NCBI GenBank assembly: GCA_002179805.1
Contig: NAVB01000710.1
Location: 1-23,501, forward strand
Direction: 5' to 3'
DNA length: 23,501 nucleotides
Source: Acanthamoeba lenticulata
Taxonomy: Eukaryota > Discosea > Longamoebia > Acanthamoebidae
The position numbers and the translations under genes are program-made. Under the pieces are notes generated by a model, which saw only the letters and a program-made list of their open reading frames with translations, searched no databases and was not told the DNA's origin. Below, piece after piece: positions 1 to 9,954 of the stretch; within the stretch, counting starts at the first letter, position 1; each line of letters begins with the position of its first letter.

Positions 1-51
1 ATAGCTTGAACCTATAAAATGAATAATATAAATAAAAGGAGAAAGACTTAC

Positions 52-1944
52 GCTCGCTTTTCCTTGAGAAGGCGTGCGAGAGCCTGATGGGCCCGCTCGT
101 CAAACGAGGGCAGCATCTGGAGCAGCTCCGCCGTGCGCTCCTTCACGCCCTTGTCGCGCGACAGAAGCTCCCACGACACCACCTCGTCAACAGCCACTCT
201 GTCGTCCGCGCACGTGTGAATTTGTTGACGGGAACAGAACGCGCTAAAGCTGAGGAAGGGCTGCTAGCACGTACCGGATATCGATATCGGTCTGGAAGTA
301 GAGGTGCAGGATCTTGGTGGGAATCCACCCGTAGGCCCGCTCCACTTTCTTCATCTCGTCGTTGCTCCAATCCCTGTTGGACAGATTGCGGTAGAGCTGG
401 GCCAGCCGCACCATGGCCAACTTGCGAACTCCGGGCTGCGCCGCGTGGGGTAAGGATTGAGTCTCGCTTCCGAGGACGGTTGATCATTGAAAGACGCACC
501 TTCTTGTCGCGCATGCGAAGGCCCACCTCGGAGAGGACGTCCTTCTTGAAGTGGAACGGGTTGGCACGGGCCGCCGTGCAGATCGAGTCGAGGGCGGCGG
601 CGCGAACGTTCTCATCAGGGTCACGGACGCGGTTGAGCAGAGCGTCGCCGAGGTCGAGCGAAGGCAAGTGGGTCAGGAACGCGGCCGCGTGGACGACCAT
701 GCGGCGGCGGATGGAAGGCTCCACATCGCCGAAGCGTCGGAGGAAGGAGGCGAACAGCTGCGGGTAGCCGTTGATCATCCGCGACTGATCGGCGGAGAAG
801 ATCTTGCCCAGCAGCTCAACAGTGTCCTCACGCGTCTCGGCGTCCTCGACGGTGAGCTGCTTCTCGAGCTCGGGCATGACGTGGAGCAGCAGGTTAGGCG
901 AGATCTTGCTGAGCTCCCAGATGAGCGCGTGGCTGTGGGACTTGAGCTCGCTCGTCGACGACTTAAAGTTGACGAGGATGTCGTTCATAAAGTCCATGAT
1001 GGAGTTCTCCAACAGTTCGACGTTACCCTTGATCAAAGCCTGCGCCAGTCGGAATGCGTGCGGGCGCGCCTCCTTTTGGTCGGGTAACAAGTAGCCCAAT
1101 ATCTTTTCCATAAGGTCCTGGCTGATTTCCTCGCTCTCATTGAGACAGGCGCTCATAACATCGAGGAAGTGGTTGACCACTTCGATGCTGGTGTCCTTCC
1201 TGTGGAATAGGTTTGACGCACGAAAGCGCGTGAGCTTCAGGCTGCTGCTCTTGTGCAAGAGGGAAGAATTTTTGCTATGGAGGAGGGGGAACGTACGACA
1301 TGATGTCGAAGAAGGTATCGTACATCCGCAGGTAGAGCTGCTCGTCGAGGCCAATTAGCAGGACAAAAGCCCGCACGCTCGACAGTCGATCCAAGAGGTA
1401 ATATCGGAGAGCGTGAGATGCATCACTCGTGGAGCCGATGGAAGCCAGTTGGCTGAGGAAGAGCTCAAAAATGCTCTGGCCACAAAATAAAAATGAATAA
1501 ACAAAATAAGAATGAACACACGACGAGGGAACGGGGGGCCACCTTGAGAGGCTCGTCGTCATAAGGAGCGTCTGGGGCGTAGATACGAATAATGTCAGCC
1601 AAGGCGCAGGCCACAAGAAGGCGCACGTCTTTGTCCTTGTGCTCAAGTCGATCGCTTTGAATGAGTGCTGCAGCCACGTCGTCAAGAGCTTCCTTCTGCC
1701 ATTCCGGCTCATCGCCTACGTTCTCCAAAAATTTGTGTAGTTTCTTGCGAATGCATGGACAAGAATTAGTGACATTGGCCAACAGGTTTCATGAAAGAAT
1801 TAATATTATTACCTGTAAACGGCGCACTAATTCATCTTTCTTTAATGCAGTGGTGAGATATTTCTTGTCTTTAAACTCTTTGGGGATTTGCCGATCAGCT
1901 TGTGACTTGGTCACTTGCGAAGCAGCCCCTTCATCTGAGCTCAT
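52..1944 (-). CDS. PDS5: Sister chromatid cohesion protein PDS5, 5' part (partial, runs off left edge)
   Basis: PDS5 binds the cohesin ring in the nucleus and controls its stability on chromatin. Spliced model on the minus strand: 1944-1813, 1743-1543, 1475-1297, 1199-500, 435-275, 198-52. All junctions are GT..AG and in frame, giving about 506 residues. A seventh donor at 51 (GTAAGT) shows that the gene continues beyond position 1. The most diagnostic stretch lies in exon 2: DKDVRLLVACALADIIRIYAP, nearly identical to the N-terminal signature of animal PDS5. Further matches include the HVMPELE region in exon 4 and VRKLAMVRLAQLY in exon 5. The protein is an all-helical HEAT-type scaffold. The start at 1944 (MSSDEG) is preferred over an in-frame upstream extension to 2010, because that extension runs through E2F-like promoter sites. 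It is divergent from separase with a 206-bp gap. The family is certain; exact splice ends are inferred. Confidence 0.93.
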
Positions 1945-1977
1945 TGTGTGTTGATCGGTGGATGGATGGTCTGTCCT

Positions 1978-1991
1978 TTTTCCCGGGAAAA
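1978..1991. promoter_or_regulatory. E2F-like palindrome, CCCGGG core
   Basis: TTTTCCCGGGAAAA is a perfect 14-bp palindrome. Each strand reads TTTCCCGG, which fits the degenerate E2F consensus TTTSSCGS. It lies 34 bp upstream of the PDS5 start codon. Its centre is 21 bp, about two helical turns, from the next site. It is weaker evidence than the two GGCGCC sites. Confidence 0.5.
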
Positions 1992-1999
1992 CAGAAGGC

Positions 2000-2010
2000 T
2001 TTGGCGCCAA
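2000..2010. promoter_or_regulatory. E2F-like site TTTGGCGCCAA
   Basis: The plus strand reads TTTGGCGC, a full match to the E2F/DP consensus TTTSSCGS. The inner TTGGCGCCAA is palindromic. It sits between PDS5 and separase and can serve either gene. Binding is inferred from the motif alone. Confidence 0.65.
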
Positions 2011-2077
2011 CGTTTTTCGCAGAATAATTTGAGCAAGGCTATTTCCCTTCTCTTTTCTTGGTGTTCTTGCTGCTGTC

Positions 2078-2093
2078 GTTTTGGCGCCAAAAC
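2078..2093. promoter_or_regulatory. E2F-like 16-bp palindrome
   Basis: GTTTTGGCGCCAAAAC is a perfect 16-bp palindrome with an E2F/DP consensus half-site on each strand. It lies 57 bp before the separase start codon and 80 bp, centre to centre, from the 2000-2010 site. It is the strongest of the three sites. Confidence 0.7.
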
Positions 2094-2150
2094 CGTCCGT
2101 ACAAAACTACGAGTTGCGAAAATCGCGCCATCGCATGAACACACGGTGAG

Positions 2151-5100
2151 ATGGCTGACATTTATGCAGAACATCAGAAACTCACGGCACTGATAGGAAA
2201 GAAAAGCGTATGTTGCAGCACTGTTCTTTTTCTTTAAACTGTACTGACCCGATGCTCGGGCCCTGGCCAGTATGCCAATGCTTTGGCTTTGGGCAAGCAG
2301 ATGATTCCTGGTCTTGTGAAGGCCCAGCGATCAAAATCAAAGGCTGCTCTTGCCAATAAAGAGAACAGCGACCCTTCCTTCGCCAGTCTCACTCCTTATG
2401 ATGGCGACACTGCCGAGTTGTCGACCCTCGTAGTTGCCACCATGCATGGAGCAATGAGCTGCTGCACCAATCTGCTCTCTTCTGATCCAGCTCCGAAGTT
2501 CAAGGTATTAATTTGTTACGTGCCTTCCCATCTTCTCTCGTTAACTCGTAGTGCGGCGCCAGGATTTGGATGAAATCAGCGGGCAGTTGAAGTTTTGGCT
2601 GGCGCACTTGCTCAAGCATAAGGCAGACAAGGCGCGCAAGTTTCTGGAGGTCGTTTGCTACGCCTTACGGCAGGCAGCGGCTGTTCTTGAGTCTGCTGAG
2701 TTTATTGCGCGTCATCCGAGCTTTAACGTCAACGGAGCCAAGGCGCTGCAGCTTCGACGGCGTACCATCGACCTCCTCTTGGTCGAGAAGGAAAAAAACT
2801 GCAGCGAGTACTTCACCATGGCGATTAAGGCCGCAATGCGCGCCTCTCGACAGTGCGCTCTTCTCTGCCTTGGTCTTTTTGCCAACAGCCGCTTGCGCCG
2901 TGATCCTCATCTGTCCTTCTGTGCCCAGAAGTGGCAAGGTCGTGGTCACACCCGAAATCGCTGCATTCTGCAAAGAAGTAACCCAGCTCTGGGGCAGTAG
3001 CAAGTCAACCGACGCATCTGGGCAGCTCGACTGGCTTTTGTACTCTGCCCTACTCCTCCAGGTGCGCCATAGCGTCTCGTTCCGACGAGAGGGAGAGCCC
3101 TCATTTTTCTGCTCTCTGTTCTGTGCTAATCTATGGCAGGCCCTACCCGAGCATTACCAAGCGGCCTGGGAGCTTCTTGAGGGACGTGTAAAGCCATTGA
3201 TAAACGATCTAGACGAGGAGGACATGTGCACTACCTACTATCGCGCAATGACGCACACGCAACTGGCCCTAGTCGGCCTGCGAATCATGCGAACACAAGG
3301 TTTTGGATCTTCCTCCGCTCAACGCCTCACATAACTACCGATTTACAAAGTCTTGAAGACTGCGCAATCATCACTGATCCAACGCTCTGCTGCAAACAGG
3401 GCTCAAGATGACACCAAAGATCAAGGAGCATCTCGCTATTGCCCTGGAATCAGCGACGTTGGCAGTTGACGAATTGCCCATTGAGACTGACCTGGTGCGG
3501 CTGGCCTGCATTGGCGCACACGCGCTGATGTCCTAACGTGCGACCTTCCTGTTCCCCTTCCACGTACCAAACCAACAGGCGAAGGAGAGCTACGGTCAAC
3601 TGTTGCGGCTCGCCGAAGTGCTGCATGAGCTGCGCAAATATGCGTCGGAACACATGGCACCGCCCGCGGCGTCCCTGTTCGCGTACCTACGCAAGTCCAC
3701 CAACGGGACTGAGGTCATCGAACAACTCGCCCAGGCCATGCGCGTGCTGTCACGCTGCGTCAGCGCAGGAGCTGATCTCGACGCCAAGGTGACTGCGTTC
3801 TCCCTTCCACCAGTTTGCCACTTGCTGCTCGTTGACAAAAACGAAAATGTGTCGTTGTTGGGTGCAGGGTCTTGTTCCGGCGACGCTCCCGCTCGGGATC
3901 GCCGTCAAAAACTTTGAGTCGTTGCGCTCGTCTCAGTTGGCCGGGTTGGACCTGGCCGCGCGACACTGGCTCGAGCTGGAACAGGCACTGCCCCTCACAC
4001 ACATGTTGCAACTCGAGACGCCGGTGGCTCATCAACCGCTCGACTCTTCTCTCCTTTATATTTGCAGACCGACGCCGCGGTCGCTGCTATGGAGGACGCC
4101 GCCCAAGCAGCCGAGGGCGTGGAAGCACGTCAGCAGTGGCTCTACGCGGCTCTCTACAACATTGCTGCTCAGCTTTTCAACCGCAACAACTATGAAGCCA
4201 CCATTCGCTTCCTCGAACTCTGCGTCGAGCCAGCCCAGCGGAGCCCAAAGCAGCTCGAACTCGCGGCCAAGAGGTATCGCCTCCTTGCGCTGTGCTACCA
4301 CAACCTCGGGGACCAGGCCGACCCGCAGGAAGGCGTGGCCGCCGTGCATAAGGCCATCGCCCACACGGCACTCTGTGGTGACGGGACCGATGCCTCGCAG
4401 CTCTTCCAGCTGTTGGCGCGCTTCAAGCAGCACTTGGCCCAGCGGGCCTCCAATAGCAAGACGAAAAAGCAGCAAGACAAGCGCAAGCGCAGTGGCGGCA
4501 TCGATGGCAACATCCAAAGCCTGCTGGCCACGCTGCGCGCAGCTGCGCTGCCGGAGGGTCGGATAGCGGACCTGCTCTTCGACGAGCTCAACACATCGCG
4601 CGGTCGCGCTCCTCCAGCCCACCTCTTGGCCATCACCGCCGACATGCTGAGCATCCTCCCGGCCCGGTCCTACCCCTACCGCCGCGCTCGGTACGAGCCC
4701 GTCCCCAACGGTGCGTGTGCTCTCAGAAGACTTAAGCGCGTTGGATGGGGCGACACGCCAGGGCGCTCGTGGAGGAGGCTCGTCTCATGAAGGCGCATGG
4801 CGGCCTGGATGATGAGGCTTGTGACACAACCAACAACGATGACGGCAGCGACAATGATTCCAGTGAGGTCAACCACACTCTGTCTCAGTGCGACGACAGC
4901 TGCTCCACTTCGACTTCGAGCACCTCGTTTTCATCATTGGCTTTGACCGCGATCAAGCGCTACGGCGAGGCTGTCAAGCTGCTTCAATCAGCCGTACGGC
5001 CGCCCTTCTCTCTCTTGGCACCCTGCAGCGTATAGTCTCTCACATGCGTGACTGCAGTCGTGGGCCAAGGACGAGGCCTGTGCGGACGACGCCGCGCAGC

Positions 5101-8100
5101 TGCTCGCGCAGGCTTACGCCGAGCTGGGCCTGGCCTGTGCCCAGGCGGGCGAATTCGCCAGCGCGGTCTCTCACATGATCAAGTCTCTGCTAGGCTGGAA
5201 GCGGCTGTTTGAGGGACTCCTTGAGGGCGAGCAGACGGATGCGAGCCCCAACTGTTTTTCCGACCCCTCACGCACGCGTCTCGTGCTACGTATGAACCCG
5301 TCCCACCCACTCACCCTCCTCTAGCGCGACGCTGACCTTACGCCGCACCAGACACGATGGTGGACTACCTGCAACTGTGCGGCCGGCTTGACTACGCACT
5401 AGTGGGCCTGCAGGTGCTGCTCGCCTTTGACGGCGTGCATCCCACCCATGGTACGGGCCCTGAAGATGACGATCCTCTCCCCCAATCCACTATAGGCTAA
5501 CGTGCACCATGGTCCTAACAGCGCTCAACCGGGAGGTCATCCTCTGGGAGATGGCGGCCATCTACGCCCAGCTGGGACTGCCGCACACGATGCCGTCATC
5601 TGCTTCATCACCGACGATGGCCAAGTCACGCACCTCCGCGTCTGGCAAGAAGGTTGCAGTCAAGAAGGACGCCACTGCAGCTTCTACTCCCCTGGCCTCT
5701 GTCTATAAGTGCGTCTTCTTCGAGCCCAACACAAGTGGTTGTTATTGGCGCTCGTCTTTGGCCGAAACTGACCAGTTAAATTTTATGCTAGTCTTGCTCG
5801 GGCGACGTGCGAGGCGCAGTGCCGCCTGTTCGAGGCAATGCGCTGTGACGTGACTGATGACGAGGCCGCGGAGGGCGCCGAACCCAACCAGCAGCAGCGT
5901 GTGGCACGGCAGCTTGAGAGCCACGCCAGCACGCTGGAGGATCTCCTCGAGGTCGTCAAGTTCGACCCACAGGCCCAGTCTCGACACTACCTGGCGCTGT
6001 CCGCCAGGGCCAAGATACTCCTTTCTGCCCTGCGCTTGGCTCAGGTTCGGCATTGTCTCCTCGCCCTTGTCCTCTTCCTCCGCCTGACCCGAAGCCATGC
6101 GGACTAACCTCGCGTCCTGCCAACCCACAGGGCCGAGCGGCGGCTTCGGCGCAGGAAGCTGGAGAGGCCGCCCGCATGTCCCGTGACGCCCTCGCCAGGG
6201 CCGAGCGATACGGGGCGAGCCCGCGCGCTCGGAGAGGCGACGAAGAGTGGCAATGGGTAGCGAGCGTGTGGGCCATAGCTCGTGTACGCAAGATTCTCCC
6301 CCTCATTATCATTGCCTGCGCTCGCGTCATTGTCGCCCGTGCTGACCTGGGAAGTTGCAGGTGCACATCGAGGCCTTGCGCGCAGCCACGCTGGGCTGGG
6401 AGGCGCGAGGCTGGCGGGCGCAGGCGGCGGCCTACTGCAAAAATGCCCTCAATCTCGCCGCGATGCCGCCCTATCAAGCGGCCACGCTGCACCACTTGCT
6501 CGGTCGCCTGCACGCCTTTCCCAGCCGGGTCGAGCTTGCCCGTGACCACCTGACCAAGGCGCAGCAGTTCCTTCGACAACACGAGAGCGAAGACGACGAT
6601 GATAGCGAAGAGGACAAGACTGAGGTCGAAGACGAGGGCGCTCCAGTGGTGGGAGCTGGCATGCGCCAAGCGAGCTGGCTCGAGGTGCAGCTGAGCGTGC
6701 TCGAGGGCGACCTGGACCTCCTCGAGGGCCACGCCGCAGAGGCCATCGGGCACTTTGACCGCGCCCAGCGCAGGATCACGCGCCTCCTCTCCCGGCGGGC
6801 ACTCACCCCGCCCGTGGCATGGGTCGATAGCAATGCCTCCCCCATCGCCGCCGCGCCCGTCATCCTTTGGTCCGACGATGATGACGATGAGGATCGCACT
6901 GACGAAGAGGACGATGAGGAGATCGACACCACGCAGCAGCGCCATGCGCTTCTCGCTCACATTGCCTCGCGGCAAGGTACGCATGACGAGCAGTGCCCTC
7001 CCCTTTGCGTGGCCCTGTGACTGCGCAATGCTCATGGGTTGAGGGTGGTCGATGGCGGGCGCGACAGGGCAAGCGCTGCTCGACGCCGGCAAGGTGGCCC
7101 AGGCTCAGCGGCAGCTCGAGCAGGCGCTGGCTCTCTCACAGACGGCCGAGTGCAGAGCTGACCTGCTGTACCGGCTGGGCATGGCCCGCGCGGCCGAGTC
7201 GGAGAAGGAGATCGAGGCTCTATGGGCTACGAGCCTCGCCGCGGCTGCTCGCCCTAAGCGCGTCGCTCGGCGCAAAGGCCGTGTGGCCACCGCGCCTACC
7301 AGCAGAGCCAAGGAAGCCGTACAGACTCCTCCCCAAGATACTCCTCGGCGCTTATTCGTGCTGCCTCTTCATCACCCTCATCTTATCACCTCTTTATCGC
7401 GTGCCACTCCGACAGGCAACCACAGATGACCGGCCTGAGATGATCGCACGCGCCCTTGAGGCCTTAAAGGAGGCCCATCGCGTGTCAGTTACGAGCCCGC
7501 ACGTGTCTGCCTACCTGGCCACGTGTCTGCGACTCTCGCTGGCGCTCCTCCACGGACGGCCCAACGCGCTGCCAGCCGTCTACTATCTCTGTACGTCAGC
7601 TCTCCCCCAAGTCGTCTGCCAGCCATAGGCCAGCCAGCTCACGACGCGCCGGCTCATGTGGCTCGCTTGCTCTGGTCAGGCGGCGCGGCGGGCGTGAACA
7701 CCCTCCAGTGGGCGCACGAACGGATCACTGCTGGCCGCGTCGGTGAGGCGCCCGCCAAGCCTGAGAGGACCACGACTGCGAGTACCACGGCCAGAACGGC
7801 CAAGAAGAAGGCCAGCAAAACCGCGAGCTCGGGCGCGGCCGAGGACGAGCTGGCATCGCTCTTTGCCGACCTGTCGTGCCAGGATGCGGCCGAGCAGGTT
7901 GACCTGCTGGACACGTCGATCAGGAGCCCGCAGGACTCTGCTCCTGCGTGGCAGAAGCACGTCGACGCCCTCCCCAAGGGCTGGACTGTTGTGTTCGTAG
8001 GGCCGGCGCCCACAGGCAAACACCTCCTGCTGGCGCGTGTGCGGCCTGGCGCGCCGCACGTCACCGTGCGCATCCCGATCGCACACGAGGGCGGCGCGGA

Positions 8101-9653
8101 AGCGCTGCTGCAAGAGTACCGCAGCATCGTGGCCGAGAACGACCGTGGCCTCAATGGCTCGCGCGACGGTGCTGGCGGGGCCGAGGAGAAGCGCGTCTTC
8201 TCCGACGACGAGAAGCGGCGCTGGTGGAAGCAGCGGCGGACACTTGATGCGCGCATGGGCAGCCTCTTTGCGCAGGTCGAGCGCGCGTGCTTGGGCTGCT
8301 GGAAGGGCCTCCTTTTGGGCCAGCTCAAGGGCGACCTCCACACGGCTACCCTCGAGGCCGCCGAGCGCCTGCGCCAGGTTTGATCAACCACACACACGCG
8401 TACGGGCACTCAAGCGGGGGTTGACACAAGCGCGTGCAGGAAATCGAGGAAGAGGCAGGACAGAGCGTGGACGCGGTGCTCCTGCATGCGTGCCTCGCGG
8501 GGAGCCCGAGCCTCAGCGACGACGATCTTGAGGAATGCCTCCGACAGCTTTTGGCTTCCTCGGCGCCCTCCAACGACCTCCTCCAGACGGTTCGTTCGCG
8601 TTCGGCGCGTTCCTTCTGCCTCCTCCCGAACATCCTACGCTGACGCTTTATTCGTTTTTTTGGTTGTACAGTTCGTGAAGCGCGTGAGGAAGGAGTTCAC
8701 GGAGGCGGTGGACGAGTGTGGCGGCCTCGGAGAGGATGAAGACGGAGAAGGATCCGGCCAACCACAGCGCAACGTGAGTCTCTTTGTGCTGGCTGGCTGG
8801 ACCGAGGAGCTGCCCTGGGAGGCGCTGCCCTTCATGCGCACCGCGCGGCAGGCCGTTTGTCGTGTCCCGTCTCTCGCCCTGGCCCTCGCTCGCCTCCGAC
8901 GAGCCGATGCCCAGCCCCGCGATGTCCTCCATGTACGCATCGCTCCTCACTTGTCTCCTTCGCTCGTGGCCACTCACCTCTGACCGGCACACACGCATAC
9001 ACGTGGGCGGCACGGTCGCTGCTCCAGGCGGGCGTCAACTTGACCCGAACGCGATACGTCTTGAACCCATCCGGCGACCTCGCGCGCACGGAGCGCGAGT
9101 TTCACGGGTTCTTCCAGAAGCGGCGGTGGGAGGGCGTGGTCGGCCGAATGCCGTCAGCTGAGGAGCACCGCGCGGCCGTGCGCGAGGCCCACCTGTATGT
9201 GTACATGGGCCACAACGGCGGCGAACAGATCCTGGGCGGCCGGGCCGGTCTGTCCGACAACCTGGACGCCTCGGGTGTGGCCCTCCTCGTCGGTTGTTCC
9301 TCGGCCCGCCCAGCTCTCTGGGAGGGCCCTTCGCCCGCGCTCAGCTATCTGGTACGCTCGGCCACGCCACTGCTGCGCGTGCGTTCGTGCTCACGCGTGT
9401 GTTTGCATGTGCGGTTTTGCGCGACGCCATCCAGGTGGCTGGCTGCGCGGGAGTGATGGGGATGATGTGGGACGTGTCGGACGGCGACATCAACCGATTC
9501 GCGATGGCCGTCATGGAGACGTGGTTCGCGCGACCGGCGCTGTCGCTGCCGGAGGTGCTGCCTCTGGCCCGCGAGGCTTGTCAGCTGGCGCACCTCAATG
9601 CCGCTGCCCCGGTCTACTACGGCCTCCCTGTCCACCTCGCGGCCACAAGCTGA
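2151..9653 (+). CDS. ESP1: Separase (peptidase family C50)
   Basis: Separase is the caspase-like cysteine protease that cleaves the cohesin kleisin at anaphase. Exons: 2151-2207, 2271-2504, 2563-2852, 2929-3061, 3140-3299, 3400-3494, 3579-3788, 3868-4023, 4068-4690, 4762-4993, 5058-5289, 5352-5450, 5522-5708, 5792-6044, 6131-6283, 6361-6976, 7068-7318, 7416-7590, 7638-8377, 8440-8589, 8672-8932, 9028-9351, 9435-9653. They total 5850 nt, or 1949 aa, a normal family length. Residues 1-1600 are a helical repeat region with a KEN box (about 49-51) and two acidic loops (about 1112-1132 and 1209-1229). The catalytic domain has WTEELPWEALPFMR, YVLNPSGDL, catalytic His in YMGHNGGEQ (codon 9211-9213, about His1831), catalytic Cys in LVGCSS (codon 9295-9297, about Cys1859), then GMMWDVSDGDINR. 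The exon starting at 7638 could start at 7629 instead. The 3400-3494 donor is chosen to avoid an in-frame TAA, which fits a branch point CTAAC. Confidence 0.93.
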
Positions 9654-9954
9654 GAGCCTACTACTCCTTGTAGAGTGACCCCCCCCCCCACAGTGTTTGT
9701 TGCTTGTTGGCACAAAACGAACAACTCGTGTAGTTGTACGACCCAAGGGAACGGAACAGGAAATGGCCAAAATAAAAACACAAAAAACCAGCCGGGCTGG
9801 CGAGAGACAACGAGAACGACAGGCAAAGAAAAAATGCGGAGCATGCGGTGAAGGGTCCTGGGTTTTTCTCAAGTGTTTCTCTCGTCCTTTGCACGCAAGC
9901 CAGGAGGTCTGGACGACCCTCTTCGCTCCTGCATTCTCGATTGAACAGAGATCC
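9654..9954 (+). other. Intergenic: separase 3' end and eIF4G leader
   Basis: This 301-bp stretch is AT-richer than the flanking coding sequence. It starts with a C-run (about 9678-9690), followed by A-rich sequence (9760-9790). I see no separate gene. The eIF4G reading frame stays open upstream of 9955 through this region, with an in-frame ATG at 9763. The composition does not look coding, so it is treated as 3' UTR plus promoter/5' UTR. Confidence 0.5.

Larger units (their letters stand above)
1945..2150. promoter_or_regulatory. Bidirectional PDS5/separase promoter
   Basis: The 206 bp between the divergent start codons of PDS5 (1944, minus) and separase (2151, plus) must hold both promoters and both 5' leaders. 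It contains three palindromic E2F-like sites (1978-1991, 2000-2010, 2078-2093). It also has TTTTTCGC at 2013-2020 and the inverted GCGAAAA at 2116-2122. No clear TATA box was seen. Promoter function is inferred from gene arrangement and motif density. Confidence 0.75.

Noticed and set aside
2551..2562. TAG acceptor at 2550-2551 for separase exon 3
   Set aside because: Using it gives a frameshift to an early stop. The CAG at 2560-2562 keeps the frame and is used instead.
5956..7092. 378-codon minus-strand ORF opposite separase
   Set aside because: It lies across well-supported separase exons and introns and has low-complexity Arg/Ala/Ser content. It is an antisense shadow of GC-rich coding DNA.
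9763..9954. N-terminal extension of eIF4G from ATG 9763
   Set aside because: It is in frame and open, but the sequence is A-rich and unlike the rest of the protein. ATG 9955 followed directly by the RGG region is the simpler start. It is kept as an alternative.
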